14,361 bases of DNA from CAZGQY01 sp964528035 (lineage in GTDB: Bacteria; Pseudomonadota; Gammaproteobacteria; Methylococcales; UBA1147). The DNA is taken from contig CAZGQY010000108.1 of assembly GCA_964528035.1 (NCBI GenBank), positions 1 through 14,361 on the forward strand, read 5' to 3'. A program made the translations under genes and the position numbers. Shown piece after piece: positions 6,911 through 14,293 of the stretch. The notes beneath the pieces were generated by a model. That model was not told the origin of the DNA. It ran no database searches and was given only the letters and a program-made list of their open reading frames with translations. Each line of letters starts with the position of its first letter. Position 1 is the first letter of the stretch.

Positions 6911-8071
6911 TTATAATCCCGCAGCGTCTTTCAGCTGATCGACTTTATCGGTCTTTTCCCAGGTAAATGTACTTTCTGTGCGACCAAAATGTCCGTATGC
7001 GGCGGTTGCCTGGTAGATCGGCTTTAACAAGCCAAGCATTGCAATCAAACCTCTGGGACGCATATCGAAAATATCGCGAACAATCGCAATCAGCCGATCC
7101 TCTTCGAGTTTTCCGGTGCCAAAGGTTTCGATACTGATCGAAGTCGGCTCTGCAACACCAATGGCGTACGATACCTGAAGCTCACAACGCTCCGCTAAAC
7201 CCGCAGCAACAATATTTTTTGCCACATAGCGACTCATATAGGCAGCAGAACGATCCACTTTTGAAGGATCCTTACCACTAAACGCACCACCACCATGACG
7301 CGCCATACCCCCGTATGTATCAACAATAATCTTCCGACCGGTTAACCCACAATCCCCTACAGGTCCGCCGATGACAAACTGGCCGGTAGGATTGACGAGA
7401 TATTCGGTATCCTTATGGATCCATTCTGAAGGGATCACCGGTAAAATAATTTCTTCTATAACCGCTTCGCGTAACTCTTTTGGGCCTATTTCGGGTGCAT
7501 GTTGAGTCGAAAGTACCACCGCATCGACCGCGACCGGTTTATTGTCTTCGTATCGAAAAGTAACCTGACTTTTTGCGTCGGGTCTCAACCAGGGTAACGT
7601 CTTATTCTTGCGCAATTCAGCTTGCTTGTGTACTAAACGGTGCGAGTAGGTAATCGGTGCTGGCATTAAAACATCGGTTTCATTGCTGGCATAACCAAAC
7701 ATTAACCCCTGATCCCCGGCACCCTGCTCATGATCTTCGGATTCATCGACACCCATGGCAATATCTGCCGATTGTTTACCAATAGCATTTAAGACAGCGC
7801 AGCTCTCCCAGTCGAATCCAATAGACGGATCATCATAACCGATACCCTTGACCACGTTACGCACCAAATTTTCCATATCGACCCAGGCATTTGTGGTGAT
7901 TTCTCCTGCCAGTATGACCATCCCGGTTTTCACGAGTGTCTCACATGCGACGCGAGATGCAGGATCCTGCTCCAGCAACGCATCCAAAACAGCATCCGAC
8001 ACTTGGTCAGAAACCTTATCAGGGTGTCCTTCAGAAACAGATTCTGATGTAAATATAAAATTTTGACTCAC
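6911..8071 (-). CDS. metK: S-adenosylmethionine synthetase (methionine adenosyltransferase)
   Basis: MetK makes SAM from methionine and ATP, releasing phosphate and pyrophosphate; it is a cytosolic homotetramer needing Mg2+ and K+. Signature blocks are GHPDK (15-19), GAGDQG (117-122) and the Gly-rich phosphate loop GGGAFSGKD (260-268). The product is 386 residues, close to the E. coli enzyme. An upstream in-frame TTG (8089) would add six residues, but GTG at 8071 is preferred. It gives MSQNFIFTSESVSEGHPDK, matching the family N-terminus, and has AAGGAA six nt upstream, while the TTG has none. It is the first gene of the minus-strand methyl-cycle cluster, so its upstream region should hold the main promoter. 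Confidence 0.98.
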   Translation of the reverse strand: MSQNFIFTSESVSEGHPDKVSDQVSDAVLDALLEQDPASRVACETLVKTGMVILAGEITTNAWVDMENLVRNVVKGIGYDDPSIGFDWESCAVLNAIGKQSADIAMGVDESEDHEQGAGDQGLMFGYASNETDVLMPAPITYSHRLVHKQAELRKNKTLPWLRPDAKSQVTFRYEDNKPVAVDAVVLSTQHAPEIGPKELREAVIEEIILPVIPSEWIHKDTEYLVNPTGQFVIGGPVGDCGLTGRKIIVDTYGGMARHGGGAFSGKDPSKVDRSAAYMSRYVAKNIVAAGLAERCELQVSYAIGVAEPTSISIETFGTGKLEEDRLIAIVRDIFDMRPRGLIAMLGLLKPIYQATAAYGHFGRTESTFTWEKTDKVDQLKDAAGL

Positions 8072-8797
8072 TATAATTTCCTTATGCAAAAAGCAAAATT
8101 AGATTAAAAATTGATATTTTAGTATCTAAGTAACAATTCACAGTATGATTAATACTTTAAGTTACAGATCGTTGCTCTACTAGATTGAGGCAACTAAATT
8201 CCATAGAATGATTTCGTATACCCATATCCTAACTGAATGCATCGACAATTCCACAGGCATATCGTTTTACCTAACCCATAAGTCTAGCACGGAGTTAAAA
8301 TGTCATCCAGAATATATGAATGAATTATATTTCAGATCGCATTTAACAATGAATATTTGTTAACCCTGGTAATTAATAACAAGGGAATAAATGCTTCGAA
8401 TCAGCAACCAACTCTACTTCAATTCTCTGCCAAACCTAAGCCAATAATCTCACCATCATACTTTATATTTCTGTTTTATAAATTATTTTCACCGTTTAAC
8501 GACAGTACTGTTTGATAATTCAAGCCGAAGAGACCGCTTTAAGCTCATAGCTAAATTATGAATGCCGAATAAGAAAAGTTAATGAATTAATGGGAATAAT
8601 TGTAAATACCGTAGCATTGGACATTGATATGTGGCTGGCCGGTATCACAACCCGACCCTTTCTGCTTATTCAATCAAATAATTCTAAAATTTAGTTAATG
8701 TGGATACTCAGCAATTTGACTGCTAATATTTAACTAACTCGCACTAAATATCTTTTGGACTTTCAGTATTAGAATGAGTCAGCAACAGGGAAAGTAT
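8072..8797. other. 726-bp AT-rich intergenic region between divergent genes
   Basis: No gene, tRNA or large repeat is visible here. It must contain the metK-cluster promoter on the minus strand and any promoter for the plus-strand gene at 8798. I saw no convincing -35/-10 pair, no MetJ-type AGACGTCT box and no known SAM riboswitch fold. The only modest structure near metK is GTTGCCTC pairing with GAGCAAC (minus strand, about 8171-8194, one bulge). Confidence 0.5.
8078..8083 (-). promoter_or_regulatory. Shine-Dalgarno AAGGAA deciding the metK start
   Basis: AAGGAA on the minus strand lies six nt before GTG 8069-8071. It overlaps the reading frame of the alternative TTG start at 8089, which supports initiation at the GTG. 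Confidence 0.75.
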
Positions 8798-9109
8798 ATG
8801 AAATTTTTAACACCGGTTGAAACCAACTCTGCCGGTTCGGCAGACATTCGCTACCTCCAAGACTCGGCGAATCTTAAAATTTCGTATGGCAACACACGAA
8901 TCCATGCATGGAACCTACAATCACTTCAGGGCATAAAAAAACCATTCAGGTATTATTTCGCAGCGGTACAATTATTTGATTATCAACAAACGAGAAAGAA
9001 ATCCCCTACACTCCGATTGTCTCTTGCAAAGCAATTAACTACAGAAATTCATAATCCATACCCGGTCATTCAGTTTGGGCCACCCACCCCCCCTGGATTT
9101 TACCGGTAA
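8798..9109 (+). CDS. Hypothetical protein, 103 aa, upstream of rfbC
   Basis: I do not recognise this family. The frame is open from ATG 8774, but the internal ATG at 8798 is preferred because AGGGAAA lies just upstream (8787-8793), whereas 8774 has no ribosome-binding site. The product begins MKFLTPVETNSAGSADIRYL and is soluble and basic in its second half. It has no signal peptide or membrane segment, and it ends with a Pro-rich tail, FGPPTPPGFYR. Composition is protein-like, and the gene points the same way as rfbC, 47 bp ahead of it. It may be cotranscribed with rfbCD, but nothing in the sequence ties it to rhamnose synthesis. Confidence 0.5.
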   Translation: MKFLTPVETNSAGSADIRYLQDSANLKISYGNTRIHAWNLQSLQGIKKPFRYYFAAVQLFDYQQTRKKSPTLRLSLAKQLTTEIHNPYPVIQFGPPTPPGFYR

Positions 9110-9156
9110 CCGGGACAATAACAGCCAATATGTAAAGAATGGTTGGAACATTAACA

Positions 9157-9729
9157 ATGACTGAAATTATAAATACACCACTGCCAGGAGTTCTCTTAAT
9201 TAAACCCAAAGTTTTCGCAGATAACCGAGGATTTTTTTTACAAACTTTTCAGGCTGAAATGTATCGAGACCTTGGACTGGACTGCACCTTTGTCCAGGAC
9301 AACCATTCGCGCTCTCAACGCGGTGTACTCAGAGGTCTACATTATCAATTGCATTACCCTCAAGGTAAATTAGTGAGTGTTGCATCCGGCGAAGTATATG
9401 ATGTAGCCGTTGATATCAGACAGGGTTCACCCACATTTGGTCAGTCATATGGAATGATTTTGAACGATATTAATCATTATCAAATCTACGTTCCACCAGG
9501 TTTCGCCCACGGCTTTTGTGTAATGTCAGAGACCGCAGATTTTGTCTACAAATGTTCAGAATTTTACCACCCGGAAGATGAAGGTGGAGTGCTCTGGAAT
9601 GATCCAGACCTTAAAATCGAATGGCCTGATATGGAGGTTCAGCTTTCACAGAAAGATCTAATAAACGATAAACTATGTGATATCTCGGCAAATAATCTTC
9701 CGTATTATCAAAAAGGCACTAACAAATGA
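9157..9729 (+). CDS. rfbC: dTDP-4-dehydrorhamnose 3,5-epimerase
   Basis: RfbC (RmlC) epimerises dTDP-4-keto-6-deoxyglucose at C3 and C5, the third step of dTDP-L-rhamnose synthesis for O-antigen or other surface glycans. The 190-residue cupin has KVFADNRGFF (18-27), GVLRGLHYQ (56-64) with the catalytic base His62, the barrel motif PPGFAHGF (113-120), Tyr131 as the probable acid, and WNDPDL (147-152). ATG 9157 is preferred over ATG 9139: it has GGAA eight nt upstream and gives the family-typical N-terminus. It overlaps rfbD by four bases (ATGA), so the two are translationally coupled. The partner genes rfbA and rfbB are not in the window. Confidence 0.96.
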   Translation: MTEIINTPLPGVLLIKPKVFADNRGFFLQTFQAEMYRDLGLDCTFVQDNHSRSQRGVLRGLHYQLHYPQGKLVSVASGEVYDVAVDIRQGSPTFGQSYGMILNDINHYQIYVPPGFAHGFCVMSETADFVYKCSEFYHPEDEGGVLWNDPDLKIEWPDMEVQLSQKDLINDKLCDISANNLPYYQKGTNK

Positions 9730-10616
9730 AGATCTTATTGACAGGTGCCACCGGCCAAGTGGGTCGGGAAATTGGAATTCAGGGGGCCAGTTTCGGGCAT
9801 CAAATCGTCGAACTCAATCATCAGAACCTGGATATTGCGAATAGGTCATCAGTTTCTCAAGCATTAACGCACAACCAGGCAGACCTTGTTATAAACTCTG
9901 CAGCCTATACTGCTGTGGACAAAGCGGAAAAAGACGTAGATCAGGCATTCGCAGTGAATCGGCAAGGTCCAGAAAACCTTTCCCTGGAAACAACCGCATC
10001 AGCCACACCAATCATCCATATTTCAACAGATTATGTATTCGACGGCAAAGCCTTCGAACCTTACTCTGAAAATGCTTCAGCGAATCCGATAAATGTATAC
10101 GGGCGCAGCAAGTGGCAAGGCGAAGAATCTGTACGAAAGGCGAATCCAAGTCATATAATTTTACGCACCAGTTGGGTATACGGAATATACGGAAACAATT
10201 TTGTACACACCATCCTCAGACTCGCTTCGGAAAGGGAGATCCTCAATATCGTATCTGACCAATTGGGCGCACCTACTTCTGGCAGTAGTATTGCTGCTTG
10301 TGTATTACAAATTTGCAGCCACATTCAACAAGGCGATGATATCGCCTGGGGAACCTACCACTATTCAGGCACACCGGAGACTAATTGGTACGAATTTGCC
10401 AACAGGATTGTGTCTTTGGGGCTCGAATACGGTGTATTAACTCGACCCGTGCACATTTCCCCTATCCCGACATCTGATTTTCCAACACCCGCGAAGCGCC
10501 CCAGGAATTCACGCCTGGAATGTGGAAAAATTAGTAAGACCTTCGGTATTACTCCCCGAAACTGGCAGGAAGAGCTAGAAACTGTCATAAAAGCCATCGC
10601 ACAACATAAGAAATAA
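9726..10616 (+). CDS. rfbD: dTDP-4-dehydrorhamnose reductase
   Basis: RfbD (RmlD) reduces dTDP-4-keto-L-rhamnose to dTDP-L-rhamnose with NAD(P)H, completing the donor for rhamnosyltransferases. The 296-residue short-chain dehydrogenase shows the Rossmann loop GATGQVG (7-13), the catalytic Thr-Asp-Tyr in STDYVFDG (100-107), and the Tyr125-x3-Lys129 pair in YGRSK. LRTSWVYG (146-153) and a C-terminal RPRNSRL (278-284) are also family-typical. Its start lies inside the rfbC stop (ATGA). The gene is intact. About 40 bp downstream the palindromic GGGGTC array begins, which may mark the end of the transcription unit. Confidence 0.96.
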   Translation: MKILLTGATGQVGREIGIQGASFGHQIVELNHQNLDIANRSSVSQALTHNQADLVINSAAYTAVDKAEKDVDQAFAVNRQGPENLSLETTASATPIIHISTDYVFDGKAFEPYSENASANPINVYGRSKWQGEESVRKANPSHIILRTSWVYGIYGNNFVHTILRLASEREILNIVSDQLGAPTSGSSIAACVLQICSHIQQGDDIAWGTYHYSGTPETNWYEFANRIVSLGLEYGVLTRPVHISPIPTSDFPTPAKRPRNSRLECGKISKTFGITPRNWQEELETVIKAIAQHKK

Positions 10617-10654
10617 AACCCCAGGTAGATGATGAGGCCACCCTGAAGGTTCTC

Positions 10655-10790
10655 CACTAATGGGGTCATATATGGTCCGCCCCGTATTGTGCACTAATGG
10701 GGTCACACTAATGGGGTCAGGTCTAGTTTATAGGCATCATACCTAGACCTGACCCCTACGTCCCGACCCCTACGTCCGACCCCTACGCCC
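10655..10790. repeat. Nested GGGGTC / GACCCC palindromic array (REP-like)
   Basis: Three copies of the 14-mer CACTAATGGGGTCA lie at 10655-10668, 10692-10705 and 10706-10719, the last two directly adjacent. A perfect 14-bp inverted repeat follows: GGGGTCAGGTCTAG (10713-10726) with CTAGACCTGACCCC (10743-10756) around a 16-nt loop. Three 13-bp units GACCCCTACGTCC (751-763, 765-777 and 778-790 of the 10 kb block, the last with one change) complete the other side. So three GGGGTC units face three GACCCC units. This resembles the palindromes that accompany REP-associated tyrosine transposases (RAYTs), but no such transposase gene is in the window. Bases 10791-10877 show nothing else. Confidence 0.75.
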
Positions 10791-10877
10791 CTCGGTTTGA
10801 AATCCAAAGATGAACTAAAGAGTTAGCTATTCCAGCCGATAAATAATTTCACTCTTCCAAGCTATTAAGATAACTCA

Positions 10878-11123
10878 ATGTCAAAGAAGATGAAGCAAGC
10901 CTACAAACCACTTGAAATAAAACTCAAGAACTCCGCCAAAGCCCATAGACAACTAAAAATATTTGGCCCTTTGTTGTGTTTTATATTGATATTCTGTTTT
11001 TTTACCGTGCATTCTGGAACCACGTTCTGGGTAAACTATGCAATTATAATTGGTCTGGTATTTTCACCCCTGGGTTATTTAATTCCAAGAATTTTTTGGC
11101 GACTCTTGCCAAACCAACGTTAA
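10878..11123 (+). CDS. Small two-helix membrane protein, unknown
   Basis: The 81-residue product has a basic N-terminal 27 residues (KLKNSAKAHRQLK) followed by two hydrophobic stretches. The first is about 28-46 (FGPLLCFILIFCFFTV) and the second about 50-70 (FWVNYAIIIGLVFSPLGYLI). A basic tail, RIFWRLLPNQR, ends it. By the positive-inside rule both ends would be cytoplasmic, a helical hairpin in the inner membrane. The upstream AAGATA is a weak ribosome-binding site at about the right distance from ATG 10878. No family is recognised. It stands alone between the palindromic array and a convergent gene. The two clear helices argue for a real gene. Confidence 0.5.
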   Translation: MSKKMKQAYKPLEIKLKNSAKAHRQLKIFGPLLCFILIFCFFTVHSGTTFWVNYAIIIGLVFSPLGYLIPRIFWRLLPNQR

Positions 11124-11250
11124 CGAGAATTTATTCTTACTGCCAATCCTCAAACACGGAGAAAAGTCTGACCTGAAGATCTGTGAGATAAATAAGAAAT
11201 ATGCTGGGACAACAATTGGGAATCTAAAATTTCGGCTACTCAAAAAAAAT

Positions 11251-11753
11251 TTATTTAATCCCTTCTTTCTTAAACCGATCAGCTATACGCTTTTGAATTA
11301 TAGGCCCCAATGATCGCCCAAACACCTGACCTGCCTGCATGCTTTCTTGTGCAACTAAAGGCATAATTCTTATCATTTTTTGTCCAAATGGAGTGTTGTT
11401 TAGCTCTATCATTTTATTTAAATCTTCAATAGTAAAATGCTTATCGTAAATCGGATAAATTATCTCAGCCATCTTTTTACTTACGATGATTTCTTCGTTA
11501 ATGATTGCTTTTACTTCTTCCTCCAATATTTCTAATGCAACAGGTTTTATATCCGGGTTGTTTTTTTCAACACCAGGGTCATTTGTTGAACAAATAGATC
11601 AGAAAACTGCCTTCCAATTGCCCTTGCAGATTGGCCTGTTTGCTCCAGCACCTTATCTATAAGAATCTTTTTTTCGGCACCAACCTCATTTGCCAGCACT
11701 AAGGGTGTTATAGCCAGGAACATACAAACGAGAATAACTTTTATTTCTTTCAC
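11251..11753 (-). pseudogene. DUF2059 family secreted protein, frameshifted at an A7 tract
   Basis: The N-terminal part (11547-11753, GTG start) is a signal peptide, VILVCMFLAITPLVLANE, followed by the start of a DUF2059 domain (LIDKVLEQTGQSARAIGRQF). The frame stops at 11547. The next frame carries the rest: YPIYDKHFTIEDLNKMI, the conserved TPFGQKM, and MPLVAQESMQAGQ. The frames join cleanly if one base is added at the seven-A run (T7 on the plus strand, 11561-11567). The joined reading is VLKKNNPDIKPVALEILEEE, and 504 nt would encode 167 residues, a normal length for the family. Explanations are a sequencing error in the homopolymer, a true disabling mutation, or slippage (-1 frameshift or polymerase stutter) giving two products. 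Function of DUF2059 is unknown; members are usually periplasmic. Confidence 0.8.
11561..11567 (-). other. A7 slippage tract at the frame break
   Basis: Seven A residues on the coding strand, read TTG AAA AAA ACA in the upstream frame. Moving back one base makes the next codon AAC and enters the downstream DUF2059 frame. Tandem AAA codons in an A-run are the kind of sequence on which ribosomes and polymerases slip. Confidence 0.6.
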
Positions 11754-11937
11754 ATTGCCCCCAAATTAATATAAACAGTAGGCTTGTCCTGAGAAACCGT
11801 AGAAAACAAGCGGTCAACTTGGATTTTTTTGTCCCAAAAATATCTTAACCCTGCTAATACCTATTACAGAGCACAACATTTTTTCTCCAGACATCTGTAA
11901 CCTGGATTATTTTAGAAATCTCAGGCTTCCACACTAT

Positions 11938-12097
11938 GGAGCGAGGTTTTAATAATATGCGAAAGATTGACGCAGGATTATTGTTTGTATTCAAGGCGTA
12001 GCAACAGGCGCATAGCAGGACTACGCAACTGTTGCTACAACACAGAAGACAGACAATAAGATAAGTCAAGATTCGTATATTATTGAATCCTCGCTCC
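11938..12097. repeat. 160-bp foldback element, copy A (complete)
   Basis: Two long imperfect inverted arms, 11938-12007 and 12029-12097, enclose a 21-nt loop. Outer ends GGAGCGAGG and CCTCGCTCC match perfectly, and the inner ends GTAGCAACAG (11998-12007) and CTGTTGCTAC (12029-12038) are also perfect. The element is flanked by TAT on both sides, possibly a short target duplication. There is no coding capacity. A second copy starts at 14294 in opposite orientation. It fits a MITE-like non-autonomous element. It lies 66 bp past the fcl stop; the remainder of the gap 11754-12163 holds nothing else that I can support. Confidence 0.8.
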
Positions 12098-12163
12098 TAT
12101 GGGCATTAGATCCCCATATTGAGCTATATTAGCCGTAAGTCTGTTGCTCTAAAAACACCATCT

Positions 12164-13138
12164 TTACACACGAATCGTATCTACATTAGCCAAAAACCAA
12201 TCATATGTATCACGAATCCCTAATTCAATTTCGATCTTAGCTTTCCAGCCCAAATTTGCGAGCCTGGTAACATCTAATAACTTACGCTTTGTACCATCCG
12301 GTTTTGTAGTATCAAATTTCATCTCACCGTTATATCCGGTAACTTTTTTTACGATCTCGGCCAACTCACGAATTGTAATATCGGATCCAACTCCGACATT
12401 AATAATATCTGCCGCAGAGTAGCTTTCCATCAGGAAAACGCTTGCATCGGCCATGTCGTCTACATGCAAAAATTCCCGGCGAGGGCTTCCGCTACCCCAG
12501 ATTTCCACCCCAGCTTTCTTCTGTTGCTTTGCCTCATGAAACTTTCTTATCAAGGCCGGCAACACATGAGAATTCTGCAAATTGAAATTATCCCCCGGAC
12601 CATATAAATTTGTTGGCATCAATGCAATGGCATTAAAACCATATTGCTTTCTGTATGCCTGACACATTTTTATCCCGGCAATTTTTGCAATCGCGTACCA
12701 TTCATTAGTCGTTTCCAGCTCACCCGTTAAAAGACACTCCTCTTTCATGGGCTGGGGAGATAATTTAGGATAAATACAAGAGGAACCAAGAAACACAAAC
12801 TTTTTACACCCGGACTTGTACGCAGAATCGATCAGATTATTCTGAATAAAAAGATTGTCACGAATAAAATCAGCGGGCATAGTATCATTTGCATAAATCC
12901 CGCCCACTTTTGCCGCCGCGTCAATTACACAGTCCGGCTTTTCTTTTTCAAAAAAAGCCTGAACCGCTACATAGTCAGTTAAATCCAGTGCTTGCCGATC
13001 ACAAAGCAAAATATTTTTATATCCTTTGTTTTGCAAGGTTCTGAAAATTGCAGAACCGACCAGACCGCGGTGCCCCGCTAAAAATATCTTTGATCCAAAA
13101 TTGACTGGATTGGAAACTGTATCTTTTTGGCTACTCAT
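12164..13138 (-). CDS. fcl: GDP-L-fucose synthase (GDP-4-keto-6-deoxymannose 3,5-epimerase/4-reductase)
   Basis: Fcl (WcaG) converts GDP-4-keto-6-deoxy-D-mannose to GDP-L-fucose by double epimerisation and NADPH reduction. The 324-residue protein has the cofactor loop GHRGLVG (22-28), AAAKVGGI (74-81), FLGSSCIYP (116-124) with the catalytic Ser, Tyr148-x3-Lys152 in WYAIAKIAG, PTNLYGP, and REFLHVDDMA. A C-terminal KPDGTKRKLLD completes the family pattern. It has about 12 extra residues before the Rossmann strand compared with E. coli WcaG. The ATG overlaps the gmd stop by four bases (ATGA), which fixes the start and implies translational coupling. Confidence 0.97.
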   Translation of the reverse strand: MSSQKDTVSNPVNFGSKIFLAGHRGLVGSAIFRTLQNKGYKNILLCDRQALDLTDYVAVQAFFEKEKPDCVIDAAAKVGGIYANDTMPADFIRDNLFIQNNLIDSAYKSGCKKFVFLGSSCIYPKLSPQPMKEECLLTGELETTNEWYAIAKIAGIKMCQAYRKQYGFNAIALMPTNLYGPGDNFNLQNSHVLPALIRKFHEAKQQKKAGVEIWGSGSPRREFLHVDDMADASVFLMESYSAADIINVGVGSDITIRELAEIVKKVTGYNGEMKFDTTKPDGTKRKLLDVTRLANLGWKAKIEIELGIRDTYDWFLANVDTIRV

Positions 13139-14223
13139 TCGTGGTAGTTAAATGTTTTATATCCTTCGCGCTGGCAAAGCGCATCCCGCTCTGCAACCAT
13201 GAGATCTTCACGAACCATTTCGCGCACCAATTCTTGAAACCCTATCCTCGGCTCCCACCCCAATTGCTGTTTGGCTTTTGTCGCGTCACCAAGTAATGTC
13301 TCTACTTCGGTGGGTCGAAAATATCGCGGATCAACCTGTACAATACATCGCCCAGTTTCGCAGTCATAGCCCTTTTCCTCCACACCCTGGCCTCGCCAAT
13401 CAATCGAAATATCCAACTCCGCAGCCGCCACATTCACAAATTCACGCACCGAATTCTGCTGACCAGTTGCAATCACAAAGTCATCAGCTTTGTCTTGTTG
13501 TAACATCAACCATTGCATTTCCACATAATCTTTTGCATGACCCCAATCTCTTTTGGCATCCAGATTTCCCAGATAAAGGCAATCCTGTAATTCTAATTTT
13601 ATGCGGGAAATTGCCCGAGTGATTTTACGCGTTACGAAGGTTTCACCACGCCTTGGTGATTCATGGTTAAACAAAATACCATTGCATGCATAGATTCCGT
13701 ATGCCTCACGATAATTCACTGTGATCCAATAGGCATACATTTTTGCCACCGCATAGGGTGATCTTGGATAAAACGGGGTCGTTTCAGTTTGAGGAATTTC
13801 CTGAACTTTGCCGTAAAGTTCGGACGTTGATGCCTGATAAAATCGGGTTTTTTTCTCTAAATTTAATATGCGTATCGCTTCAAGAATTCTTAGCGTCCCT
13901 AAAGCGTCCGCATCAGCGGTATATTCTGGAGATTCGAACGAAACCGCAACATGACTCTGGGCTGCCAGATTATAGATTTCATCCGGCTGAACTAATTTTA
14001 TAATTCGAATTAAATTGCTGGAATCAGTTAAATCCCCATAGTGCAAAATAAAACTTCTATCATCTATATGAGGATCCTGATAAAGATGATCAATCCGATC
14101 AGTATTGAATAAGGACGCACGACGTTTGATTCCATGCACTATATAGCCTTTGCCAAGCAAGAATTCGGTCAAATAAGCGCCATCCTGACCGGTAATGCCT
14201 GTTACCAACGCAACCTTTTTCAT
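13135..14223 (-). CDS. gmd: GDP-mannose 4,6-dehydratase
   Basis: Gmd makes GDP-4-keto-6-deoxy-D-mannose from GDP-D-mannose, the committed step to GDP-L-fucose and related 6-deoxy sugars. The 362-residue short-chain dehydrogenase shows GITGQDG (9-15), YGDLTDSS (62-69), NLAAQSHV (85-92) and ASTSELYG (131-138) with catalytic Thr133 and Glu135. The Tyr157-x3-Lys161 pair lies in PYAVAK; NHESPRRGE (186-194) and KRDWGHAKDYVE are also typical. The ATG at 14223 has AGAAAGAG upstream. It is first in the gmd-fcl pair, which is bracketed by inverted copies of the foldback element. No mannose-1-phosphate genes (manB/manC) are in the window, so GDP-mannose must be made elsewhere. Confidence 0.97.
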   Translation of the reverse strand: MKKVALVTGITGQDGAYLTEFLLGKGYIVHGIKRRASLFNTDRIDHLYQDPHIDDRSFILHYGDLTDSSNLIRIIKLVQPDEIYNLAAQSHVAVSFESPEYTADADALGTLRILEAIRILNLEKKTRFYQASTSELYGKVQEIPQTETTPFYPRSPYAVAKMYAYWITVNYREAYGIYACNGILFNHESPRRGETFVTRKITRAISRIKLELQDCLYLGNLDAKRDWGHAKDYVEMQWLMLQQDKADDFVIATGQQNSVREFVNVAAAELDISIDWRGQGVEEKGYDCETGRCIVQVDPRYFRPTEVETLLGDATKAKQQLGWEPRIGFQELVREMVREDLMVAERDALCQREGYKTFNYHE

Positions 14224-14293
14224 TAATGCTCTTTCTGTCTGTAAATAATTAAAATGGTACTTTGATTTACCATGTCAGGGCAACCTTCACTTA

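Noticed and set aside
8072..8220. metK promoter with -35/-10 boxes or MetJ operators
   Set aside because: Only weak TAAAAT-like candidates with poor -35 partners, and no tandem AGACGTCT boxes; not specific enough to report.
10361..10669. 102-codon minus-strand frame opposite the rfbD end
   Set aside because: It lies largely antisense to conserved rfbD codons and runs into the repeat array; treated as a shadow.
10713..10756. Intrinsic terminator for rfbCD
   Set aside because: The stem is strong, but no T-run follows on either strand; better explained as part of the palindromic array.
10655..10790. CRISPR array
   Set aside because: Units are 13-14 bp, mostly adjacent, inverted about a centre, with no unique spacers and no cas genes.
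11854..12069. 71-codon minus-strand frame
   Set aside because: It is mostly translated foldback element, with runs of Cys and Leu that reflect the repeat rather than a protein.
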